From assembly GCA_003427395.1 (NCBI GenBank), contig BFEA01000673.1:442391-475003 (forward strand): 32,613 nucleotides of DNA. Reading direction: 5' to 3'. The stretch is from Chara braunii (lineage: Eukaryota; Streptophyta; Charophyceae; Charales; Characeae). The notes below the pieces were generated by a model that saw only the letters and a program-made list of their open reading frames with translations, was not told the DNA's origin and did no database searches. The stretch's first letter is position 1; each line of letters opens with the position of its first letter. Positions 1 to 8,331 of the stretch are shown here, one piece after another. A program made the position numbers and the translations under genes.

Positions 1-61
1 ATCAATCAATCAATCAATCAATCAATCAACCAATCAAAAAAAGAAAAAGCAAAATCGAATA

Positions 62-120
<59 letters not shown>

Positions 121-190
121 GGGGGGCGGGGCGGGGCGACCCCGCCCCAACCAATCAATCAATTTATCAATCAATCAATCAATCAATCAA
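1..190. repeat. AATC tetranucleotide microsatellite, interrupted
   Basis: Runs of AATC occupy about 1-36, 59-119 and 150-190, broken by an A-rich stretch and by a GC-rich hairpin. The same tetranucleotide in the same orientation returns at the right edge of the window. No coding potential is visible. Confidence 0.95.
121..148. other. Perfect GC-rich hairpin inside the microsatellite
   Basis: GGGGCGGGG (128-136) pairs exactly with CCCCGCCCC (140-148) around a 3-base CGA loop, preceded by six G. It sits between two AATC blocks and is a strong cruciform or polymerase-stalling candidate. The three G runs of at least four could also join G-quadruplex structures. Function unknown. Confidence 0.8.
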
Positions 191-460
191 CGGAAAAAAA
201 AACCAAAAAAAAAACGCGTTTTTCTTTCTATTTTCTTCGATTTCGCCCTTACCCCCCCAACCAAAAATTCGATTTTTTTCGTTTTTTTTTGCCTGATGGG
301 GTGGGGCTGGGGTTGCGCCGCCACATGGCGCTTCCCGATTCCTCAACCTTTCTCCCCAGCGGCCGCCACGCATCCACGAAGACGCGCGTCCGCGGGCTTC
401 GCGGCCTGGCCGCGGCCGCGGACTTGGCCGCGCCTGTCCGCCGCCGGGGGGGATACATAG
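191..460. other. Gene-free stretch: A/T homopolymer runs then GC-rich DNA
   Basis: 191-295 is made of A and T homopolymer runs. 296-460 is very GC-rich with repeated CGCGGCC-type words. It stands where the first 558 bases of the element A 5' LTR should be, yet shows no clear similarity to that LTR segment (10783-11340). No gene was recognised. Confidence 0.6.
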
Positions 461-491
461 CCTCGCGCTGTTAAGCCGCCGCCTCCCTCGC

Positions 492-499
492 TATAAATT
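492..499 (+). promoter_or_regulatory. LTR TATA box
   Basis: TATAAATT in the context CGCTATAAATTC, followed by a pyrimidine-rich initiator-like CTCTCCTCTCCCTCTC tract about 20-35 bases downstream. The same box and spacing occur in the A 3' LTR and in the B 5' LTR, so this is very likely the core promoter at the U3/R boundary. Confidence 0.75.
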
Positions 500-1000
500 C
501 ACGCAACCCTCTCCTCTCCCTCTCTTTGATCTCGGCTGCAATGCTGCGCGAGCTATGCGCGAGAGTCTGCGGCGTCGAACAGGCTCGACGAGCCCAGGGA
601 CGGGCGAAGTAACGACGTGGGGTGGACCATGCAGTGGTTTCGGGGCAAAGCAGTCGGAGGGACTGAGCAGTGGTGGGGATTGGACGCCGACCGCGGTAGG
701 GCCTTGTGGCTATGGTGGTCGGTGGTCTTGGGAAGTTTTGAAGGCTGCGCCTGGGGCAGCAGTTAATTGAAATTTTGTGTACAAGAAGGACTCACTTTTA
801 TCTCCATTGCTGCTTTGTCTATGCATGTCGTGTGTGGAAGCCCCGAGTGATTGGAGCTGGTTGTGCGCATGAGTGATGTCGAAGGTCCATGGATGATTAG
901 ATGTCCTGTCAAGGGTTGTTAATTCCATGTATGTATGCGTGTATGTACTCGTCCGGGCGGGGATGGGGAAACTGAACTGGGGGACCATCTGCTTAGGAGT

Positions 1001-1064
1001 ATGAGTGTGTGGATCCGGTTGTTCCCCTCCCTGATGAGTGTGTTGATCCGGTTGTTCCCCTCCC
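1001..1064 (+). repeat. 33-bp tandem duplication in the A 5' LTR
   Basis: ATGAGTGTGT(G/T)GATCCGGTTG plus TTCCCCTCCC occurs twice in tandem (about 1001-1031 and 1034-1064). The A 3' LTR and the B LTR hold one copy, so the duplication arose in this LTR after insertion or in its parent. Confidence 0.75.
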
Positions 1065-1405
1065 CTCCGCGGCCTTTCAGGCGCTCTCGCGCGGTCTCGG
1101 CGTAACTCACTTTCTCTCCCTTTCTCGATCGCCTTCCTTTTGAACTGACAGTCATCGCTTTTAGAGCTTCTCGTCCCTGTACCGGTGACGTCAACCGCCT
1201 GCGTCCGCGCGGACGGTCGACGCCCCCGCCAAGGGGAGAAAGCTTAGATTCCATCATCTTCCCCCTACGCACCCACTTTTGAGACAGAAGAGTTGCGTCG
1301 AGTGTTGTATGGAGTCGGTGTTGGTTCGGATGACTGGGAACGCGGGATCTTGCCCGTGTTCATCGCGTACCTCCGATCGTCTCCTCGCGGTACCGACCTT
1401 CCCCA

Positions 1406-2155
1406 TCACAGACGATGACAGCGTCTAATGCGATGCGGACGTACGGCGCGCGTTGAGGCAAACGGAGCAAGTGTGTTGGCGAGACCCGCCTCGGGCTTGT
1501 GATAGAAGGGGGAACGGGTTTGTTTTGATTGAGCGTTTTGATTCCTCGACTCTAATATTGCCTTATACGGGTTTGACTGTGTCGCCCTAGTTGGCCGCTC
1601 ACTCCGCGTGGCGGCCGCAGTTTGATTGCCGCTGGTGTCGCTAAGGGTACTCGTGTTCTTGGCGACGGCTGGTCCTGGGCTACGAGGGAGCGACGCGTTT
1701 CCCCGAGCTTTCCCGTTGCACGGGGGCGTTGCCCGTGCAATTTCGAATTCAAATGCCGACGAGCCCTCCCGCCGCTTCACCCTCTCGCCAACTTTCGCAC
1801 GGACTCTGCGAGTCCGACGCCGAGGCTTGAGAGCCTCGAACCAACCACTTCTACATCGAAAACCCGATGGTTCGGCCAGTTCGGGAGGCCAATGACGAGG
1901 CCTGAAGGCTTCGAACCCACCACCTATCCCCCGAACCCATGACGGCCGGAGTTTTTGTCGTCTGCCGCCATGACCCCCTCCCCTTGATGCCTTTTCCCGT
2001 CCCGATGCACGACGACAATTCATTTTCACAAAAACCCTTTTGATTTTATCGTTTTGGAGTAATCCGATCCCCACGGGACTTCGCGACGACAGTTCGACTC
2101 CGAGAAAAACCTCGGCCACGAAACGAGGGCCTCCCGTTCTGTCTGGGAGACTCAA
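1406..2155 (-). other. Long antisense open frame in the LTR (249 codons)
   Basis: An open frame of 249 codons runs antisense through the R/U5 part of the LTR. The homologous frame is open for 246 codons in the B 5' LTR and is cut by a stop in the A 3' LTR. The predicted product is Arg-, Ser- and Pro-rich and basic, with no recognised domain and no membrane segment. It could be a chance frame in GC-rich DNA, since the three LTRs share ancestry and are not independent. Listed because two of three copies keep it open despite substitutions. Confidence 0.25.
1801..1945 (+). repeat. Two small hairpins and an imperfect 50-bp tandem repeat in the LTR
   Basis: GGACTC-TGC-GAGTCC (1801-1815) and CGAGGCT-TGAG-AGCCTCG (1821-1838) are perfect adjacent stem-loops. 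The second opens a roughly 50-bp unit (1821-1870) repeated imperfectly at 1896-1945; both begin CGAGGC and carry TCGAACC(A/C)ACCACC-like words. The arrangement is kept in the A 3' LTR (from about 12647) and in B (about 22025-22160), so it predates the copies. It may be an RNA structure in the long leader. Its role is unknown. Confidence 0.6.
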
Positions 2156-2241
2156 CCCTTACGGCCAAAAATCCTTGGCCACGCCCCTCGTAGAACTCTG
2201 ATCGGCGACCCCGTACGGGAAGCCGCGAGGGGGCGTCAGGT

Positions 2242-2253
2242 TGGTATCAGAGC
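2242..2253 (+). other. Primer-binding site for initiator Met-tRNA, copy A
   Basis: TGGTATCAGAGC is complementary to the last 12 bases of plant-type initiator Met-tRNA, CCA included. It lies directly after the LTR, as expected for the minus-strand priming site of reverse transcription. Copy B has the identical 12-mer in the mirror position. Confidence 0.9.
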
Positions 2254-2314
2254 TGATTCGTTTCGGCTCCGAGGTTTTCCTAGGACGACTACCCTGTTTT
2301 AAAGTTTGTTTTTT

Positions 2315-2352
2315 CTGATCTTTCTTTTCTTATTTTTCTCATTTTTTTTTAG
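2315..2352 (+). promoter_or_regulatory. Candidate 3' splice site before gag, copy A
   Basis: CTGAT (branchpoint-like) is followed by about 30 pyrimidines, nearly all T, and then AG at 2351-2352, 83 bases before the gag ATG. Copy B keeps the same arrangement with CTAAT as branchpoint. It would let the very long ATG-rich LTR leader be removed. No matching donor was identified with confidence, so use is inferred. Confidence 0.4.
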
Positions 2353-2434
2353 TAGGCTGGCTCCCCGTCGACGGAGGCCTACGAATAGCAATCCGAACCG
2401 AGCGAGAGGCCGGGCTCGAAACCCGCCTCCCGCG

Positions 2435-3790
2435 ATGGTGGAACCCGGAATTGGGGGTGAAATCGGCGGTGATAACCATGCGGAAATGGCCAATCATAAA
2501 CTATATTTTGTACCTCCTCCCTCCGAAGTTCCCATTTTTTCTGAAGATGACACCGACCCTTGCACTTGCCTAGCCGCCTTGAAAGTCCAGGGCTGGTCGG
2601 ATCAGTTGCTCTGAGAACGAATTCCTGGAAGGTTAGTTGGAACCGCTTTTGAGTGGTATGGACAAAACCCCTTCACTAATTGGGCAGCCTTCCAGAGAAT
2701 TTCTCGATAGATTTGATCACATCGCACCAGGTCAATGCCTCCGTTTAATAAAGGAATACACACACCACCCTCGGGAGACCTTGGCTAGATATGCTGAACG
2801 TTTTACGTACCTAGCCGAACGCTTCAGGGTGGATGAGAAAATGGTACGTACTGATTTCGTCAGAGGATTGTCTGATTCTCGTCTGTGGAAAAAAATCCGC
2901 AAGAAATGCAACCCTATAGAACATACCCCGACGGTGCTAATTTAGTACGTAATTAAGTACGGGAAAGAAAATTATGATGTTGGCCTGGACTCAGAATCCG
3001 ACGAAGATGATCCTTCGGGTGTTCGACGAAATAGCTATTCCGCTACGGCACGAATGTTCGAAGATCACTTCGGGTTGGGTCCGGCAAAAAAAGGCTTGGA
3101 TCAGAAAGCTTTCTCCTCTGCTTGGATCTCCCGTCGCTCTAGTCAAACACAAGGAGGCCGGGGCGAGGAAGAAGTATCCATGAAAGAGGTCGCGACCCAG
3201 CTAGTTACGGTAGTAGCCCCGTTGACTGAGTTTGTTCAAGGTCTGCAATGGCAACGCATAGCCACCACACAACGGCAACAGGCGGCTATGGCTGCCGAGC
3301 CCCTATGATAAGACCGGCCGTGGCCGGGGCTGTCCCACCCCTACGCTATTATAACTGTAATCAGCCAGGCCACCTTGCGAAAGATTGTCCGAAACCTCGA
3401 ACTAAGGGCGGTCCCACTGGACCTTCCCAGATCCCGCTGGCTGCTCCCACCGCTGCAGGACATGGGAGGGTAGCCACGATAATGGACATGGGAACGACGA
3501 AGATGGTGACCCTTGCGGCCAGTGAGATAGGACCCGATGAGTATATGGCGGCAGCGATGTTCGAACCCCGGACCATCGGAATTATACGTCACGTCCAACG
3601 GATAACCGAGGAAAGCGACCTCGGGCCGTGGCGACCAGGATTCAAAGATCTTGCGGTACCTGGTCCTGAATACAAGGATGGCCATATCGACATATTGGAT
3701 GGCTTGAAGGCTCTGGATCTACGGATCCCCGTCCCTACTCCCTATCTGCTAACCATTTCCGAAGCGGCGAGCGAAAAATTGATCGAATGA
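2435..3790 (+). pseudogene. gag: gag polyprotein region, copy A (disrupted)
   Basis: Structural (capsid/nucleocapsid) part of the fused gag-pol frame. The start ATG is chosen because copy B begins with the same residues (MVEPGIG). The capsid-like core includes FEWYGQNPFTNWAAFQ and RYAERFTYLAERF, typical of Ty3/gypsy retrotransposon gag. A CCHC zinc knuckle sits at 3347-3388 but its first Cys has become Tyr (YYNCNQPGHLAKDC); B keeps CYNC. Breaks compared with B: TGA at 2612, a 2-base deletion near 2696, TAG at 2943, a 1-base deletion near 3296 and TGA at 3788. The two deletions sum to three bases, so the frame returns to that of pol. The product would form the cytoplasmic particle in which reverse transcription occurs. 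Not functional here. Confidence 0.85.
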
Positions 3791-5815
3791 TGCCTCAAAA
3801 ACAGACGCCAATTCGAGGAAAGTCGAAAGGGCAAAAAGTCGGTCCTACGGGACCCACCCACAAACGAGGAGTCACAGCCCTTGACCTCGGAGGTGCACGA
3901 AGCCAACCGCATAGGGATGATCCAGACCGTAGATTCTGCCTCGAAAAAACCCGAGGTATTCCTCCGGGCCTATCCTATAACCAGGAAAAGCGTAGAGTGT
4001 GACTGTGAGGTCTGGGGAAACCCCTCGGCCGCCATCCTAGACTCGGGATCATCAGCAGTCGCCATTTCTTGGAGACTGAAAAAACGATTGGGAAGGGAAG
4101 AACAGGTTCAACGCCTCCGACCAGATGAACTGTATATATTCGCTATGGAAGACAACATTCATTGTAAAGGGCGGATAACGAACGTGCCTATACGGGTGGG
4201 GCGGGTGCATTGTTTGTGGGACGAAATCGTGCTGGATGTACAGGCGTATGATGTTCTGCTAGGCATTCCGTGGCAGGCGGAGGTCGGAGCACGAATGCAC
4301 TTTGACAGCTGTAAGGTGGTGCTTACATCGGCCCACCCCAAACCACAAACGATACCAATGAGATTGGCGGTGCGTATGCGCACCCAGCCGGCGCCTCGAA
4401 TCACCACGAAAGCCCATCAAAACATGATCCGACGCCTGTCACCAGACGAAAATGACACCTCGTTGAAAACTGACGAGACTGATGTACTCGACCGATATCC
4501 GATCCGGGTTCAGGACCAGTGGCGCCATTTTTGGCGGCGAGAACCCCTAGAGATAGTTCGGAGCGAGGCCAATTGGTCGCACGCGTTCTCCTCCGTGGTG
4601 CAGGGGGAACCCCTGCTGAGGGTGTCCCGAATAGCTGACTTTTCAGAACCCACTGCGTCCCTATATCTCAGAACGGACCCCCTACCTGAAAGATTAATCG
4701 AGCTGAGGGGGCTGTGCGATTTATCTTTTCGACCTCCACAGCCCCTACTCACGAATGAGAAAGCCGCGATACTCTTGAAAGAGGGGGTGTCATTTCAACC
4801 CCGGACAAGGGAATGTCGGTGGGGACCGAGGGAATTGGCGCAGGCCTTTTCTGTAGAACCCTCGGCCGAACCCGAACTGGACAGCGTCAGTGCCATGGAA
4901 AGCGAGCCGATGAGTCCGGCGGACAGTCAACTTATTGCGACTGTCCTTTCGGTGAAAACTGACAACTTTTTGTTTGGGGCCTTGCCCAATGCCAGCGCGA
5001 CGGTACCCACGGTTGCGACGACGGTCTCCCTTGGTGGGCGAACCGTAGAAGTTCAGTTACCAGCCCGTGTTTTGGATGAATACAAACACCTCCTCCTGGC
5101 GGTTATACGGGCCTATCCTGAGGCCGTCAGTATTCAGGACCACGCCATAGGGCTAACTCCTTTGATACAACACGCGAGTGATACGGGGGATCACGCCCCG
5201 ATACATTGCCAACCGTACCGATATTCCCTTAAAGAAAGACAGCTGGCGTTGGAAAGGGTACGGGAATTCGAGCGGTTGGGGTGGGTCGAACCATCGTTGG
5301 GACCGTGGTCTTTTCCCGTGGTCCTCGTGCCAAAACAAAATGGATGGGTCCGGGTATGCATCGATTACCGAAAATTGAACGCTATCACTACCAAAGACGT
5401 GTATCCCTTGCCGCGAGTCGACGATTTGTTAGATGCTATCATGGCCGCCCAGGCTTTTTCCAAATTCGATATCCGACACGGTTTTCACCATGTCGGAGTC
5501 CGACCGCAGGACCGACCCAAAACCGCTTTTGTCCTATTTGAGGGCACGTGGCCATGGGTCCGGTATCCCATAGAAATTTGTAACGCACCCACAACGTTTC
5601 AGCGGGCTATGAATATCACATTCGCCGAGTTCGTTAACAGAACCCGACTAACCCAACCCCTGATCAATTTTTGCGTGATTGTGTACATGGATGATATTTT
5701 GGTCTTTTCAAAAACACACGAGTACCACGTGGAACACATTGAGTGGGTTTTGCATGCACTAAAAGATGCGGGGTTCAAGGTGGCCTTGGAAAAACGCCAG
5801 TTCTTCTTGTCATAG
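3791..5815 (+). pseudogene. pol: Protease and reverse transcriptase, copy A
   Basis: Same frame as gag, open from 3791 to a TAG at 5813-5815. The aspartic protease has the active-site triad DSG at 4040-4048 (AILDSGSSAVAISWRL), followed by a roughly 300-residue linker with no recognised domain. The RT then has PVVLVPKQNGWVRVCIDYRKLN, FSKFDIRHGFHH with a catalytic Asp, TFQRAMN and YMDDILVFS (5684-5695) carrying the other two catalytic Asp. The final TAG replaces a Glu codon present in B; the frame continues unchanged into RNase H. The linker is long for a gypsy element. RT and protease motifs look complete, so this part decayed late. Confidence 0.93.
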
Positions 5816-6592
5816 ATCTCATTCCAGGGGAACATCGTCATGGTCGATGGACTTAAACCGGATCCGAGGAAGGTGGCAGCAGTTCACGAAGCCCCGGCGC
5901 CGGTCACACTCACCCAGGTTCGGGCTTTTCTAGGGCTGGCATCCTACTACCGACGCTTCATCAAGGGGTTCGCCGGTGTAGCGAGGCCCCTCACGAACCT
6001 GCAGAAGAAAGAGGAGCAGCTGATTTGGATGCCGGAATGCGAAGCGGCATTTCAGGCGTTGAAGGAGGCTCTGACATCTGCTCCTGAGTTGGCGCGTCCC
6101 GACCCGACAAGACTGTTTGCACTGTGCACCGACTGGCAGCCGCAGGCGATATCGACGGTGCTGACTCAGCATGGGGCAGACGGAAGGGAACACGTCATTG
6201 AGTATGCGTCCAAGACGCTGAGCCAAGCGCAGGCTAATTACGAAGCCTGCAAAGGCGAATGCCTGGCGGTGGTGTGGGGGATTCAGCATTTCCGACCGTA
6301 TCTGTACGGCCAAAAATTCGTGCTGGTAACGGATCATCAGCCGCTGCTGTCCCTACGCAACAACACGGACTACACGGGGATGCTCGGAAGGTGGGCGGTG
6401 CGTCTGGAGGACTATGACTTTGATATCCGCCACCGTGCCACGCGGCAGCATGGCAACACCGATGGATTGACGTGCCTCGTGCCACCCAACAAGTGTCCCA
6501 CCAATGAGCGACTCATTCCGTGCAGGCCAGAAGCCGCGACTACGAGACCGCACTACGGGGAACTACACGTGCTGCATAAGAACGACGCCTGA
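5816..6592 (+). pseudogene. pol: RT connection and RNase H, copy A
   Basis: Continues the RT frame after one stop codon. It begins with the RT connection (VDGLKPDPRKVAAVHEAPAP, SYYRRFIKGFA, PLTNL) and then RNase H with CTDWQPQAIS (first Asp), the Glu in NYEACKGECLAVVWGIQHFR, VTDHQPLL (second Asp) and the HGNTDGL motif near the end. This degrades the RNA strand during cDNA synthesis. The frame closes at TGA 6590 and overlaps the next ORF, which lies in the +1 frame. B has lost the HGNTDGL segment by deletion. Confidence 0.92.
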
Positions 6593-7832
6593 GTCCGGAA
6601 TGGAGGTTTCACCGGAGATGGCAGACGCTATCTCTTTGCCCTCATCCAACTCCCTCACCCTCTCGTCTAGCCCCAACTCGTCCCCTGAAACACATCTAAG
6701 TCCTTGTTTCTTCTGTACCTTGCCTCTGATACCGGACCAAGAAGGGTCACATCCGGGAGGGCCCAGTTTTCTTTTATGGGTACAGTGTAGTCAGTGTCAT
6801 GCGGTCAAATCTCACGGACAGTGCGTTAGGTACTGAGGTAAGAAGACATGGGTCTGTCCCAACTGTAGAACGGACCAAGACCCTACCGAGAAGCAGTATC
6901 GAGACGCTAGAACAACCGACGGATTTGCGCAAAGTGCCCCCTGGGCAGAAGTCTGGACGGACCTTCTGTTGCTACGGAGGCTGTCAGGCGACTCGCTGTC
7001 AGAAGTTACCAAAGTCGAGCGGCGGAGAGTCACGGAGCGGGCGCAGGACTATCGCTGGCGGGGACCGACGTTACAAAAACGAAAGGTCGAGGATGACGGA
7101 GGGTCTAGCTGGTTAACGGTTCCACACCCTCTTGCTAGGTTTGATTGGAAACGAGCTACTCATGAAGAGGATGTGGTCCATTTCGCGGTCAAGTACACGG
7201 AAAAAGCCATCGAAAAGAACGGATGGTACTGGTCCGAATTTCGGGAAGATGTGAAATACATCGTTCAGAATTGCCCAGTCTGTGCGGCGGACAAGGCGCC
7301 GGTACAGAAGCCTCGGACGATGGTGCCCACTCGTGTAGAGCACCCCTTTCAGAGGGTTAGCATCGATACGACAGATATCAACGTTCCGAGAGGTCCCGTC
7401 GATCAGGGAGAACTCCATGTTGTTTTAGTGGTCGTCGATCATTTTTCGAAATGGATCGAGGCGTACCCAATGACCAGCCGGAATTCGCAGGAGGTAGCCT
7501 GGTACGTAAACCGATTTTTGTGCATGCATCTAAACGTAAAAGAGGTACACATGGACAATGGGTCGGAATTTCAAGGCGAATTAGAACGTCACCTAGTTAG
7601 GGCGGACGTTAAGATTATCTACTCGCCCGAGCATTGGCCTCAAGCCAATGGCCTGGTAGAGAACGCCAACCGACTCATTAAGACCGCCCTTAGACGGAAT
7701 ATAACTGCGGGAGACACCCGGCCCTGGCCGGTCATTGTCGATCACATCTTGGCCGTATATCGGGCTACCCCACACGGTAGTACTGGGGTGTCACCCTTTC
7801 CACTGAAAACCAATAGTGTCCCTCGGGTGTAA
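6504..7832 (+). pseudogene. PHD-type zinc finger plus integrase, copy A
   Basis: Different frame from RNase H, overlapping it by 89 bases. The first ATG here is ACG in B, so the start is uncertain; the frame is open from about 6471. A Ser/Pro-rich stretch leads to a C4HC3 PHD-like finger (6705-6866): CFFC, CSQC, H, C, then WVCPNC. A CGA to TGA stop at 6834 interrupts it. The integrase follows: an HHCC N-terminal finger (HEEDVVH to CPVC), then the catalytic core with Asp 7365, Asp 7554 (MDNGSEF) and Glu 7659 (GLVENANR). The second Asp to Glu step is 35 residues, one short of the usual DD35E spacing. The frame ends at TAA 7830, a stop also present in B. Integrase inserts the cDNA into the host chromosome. 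Confidence 0.88.
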
Positions 7833-8330
7833 TTGTCCCCCTTAGTAGGTACGAAAGCTAGAGCAACACGGGCCCAGAACCGAGATAAGGCCCGCCACTA
7901 CATGGACTGAATGACTAGGGCCTATCCCCCATTAGCCCGCCGTCGACAGCAGGCCGTAGATCGGACACATCAACAGCAGATCCGTGACTACGAGAATCGA
8001 CACACGTTGGCGGGACCACTGCCCCGCTATAAAGTTGAGGACTTGGTGCAGGTACGGAAATCTGTGCGCTCCTCCAAGATCCACCCGCGGTACACAGGCA
8101 TTTATGAGGTCTCGGAAGTTGGCGCACAGGGACAGCACTCCGTGAAGCTGATTCCCCGTCACAACTCCCAGGCCCGACCGCTGACACGCCACGATGCCTC
8201 ACTTCGGCCCTTCCAGCCATCGCTAGGTCCCCTACGGACCCCAACTCTTGCGAGATCACCCTCTCCTTCTTCATCCTCCTCCTCTTCCCGATCTGCCTTG
8301 TCCATTGGTCCTGAGAGTTTCAGGGAGTAG
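7833..8330 (+). pseudogene. Integrase C-terminal domain, copy A
   Basis: Same frame as the integrase, but separated by TAA at 7830 and TGA at 7908. From 7911 a 139-codon frame contains RYKVEDLVQVRKSVRSSKI, PRYTGIYEVSEV, HSVKLIPRH and LRPF, the small beta-barrel domain that follows gypsy integrase cores (DNA binding). A Ser-rich tail follows. No chromodomain is present. Both stops are shared with B, but they lie inside the tract identical between copies, so they do not count as independent events. It ends one base before the ATG of ORF3. Confidence 0.82.
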
Positions 8331-8331
8331 G

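Larger units (their letters stand above)
461..2241 (+). repeat. 5' LTR of copy A, left part missing
   Basis: Similarity to the 3' LTR of A (from 11341) and to the B 5' LTR starts abruptly at CCTCGCGCTGTTAA and runs to the base before the primer-binding site. The first 558 bases of U3 are replaced by unrelated GC-rich sequence. The core promoter is retained. Downstream the LTR holds a long R/U5 with many ATGs, small hairpins and a long open frame on the opposite strand. The exact 3' boundary is unclear: the end reads GCGTCAGGT in A but ACGTGAGGT in B. Confidence 0.9.

Noticed and set aside
121-138. Canonical three-tetrad G-quadruplex
   Set aside because: Only three separate G runs are present before the CGA loop; the perfect hairpin is the better-supported structure.
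1622-1942. 106-codon sense frame in the LTR, also in the A 3' LTR (12468-12788)
   Set aside because: Overlaps the antisense frame and is cut in the B LTR; its EGFEPTT-like peptide comes from the small LTR repeat. No independent support for coding.
1896-1945. tRNA-like word GGCTTCGAACCCACCACC in the LTR
   Set aside because: Resembles a T-loop (TTCGAAC), but no acceptor, D or anticodon arms fit around it; it is one unit of the LTR tandem repeat.
7911-8330. Chromodomain at the integrase C-terminus
   Set aside because: Sequence matches the small beta-barrel DNA-binding domain only; aromatic-cage residues of a chromodomain are not visible after it.
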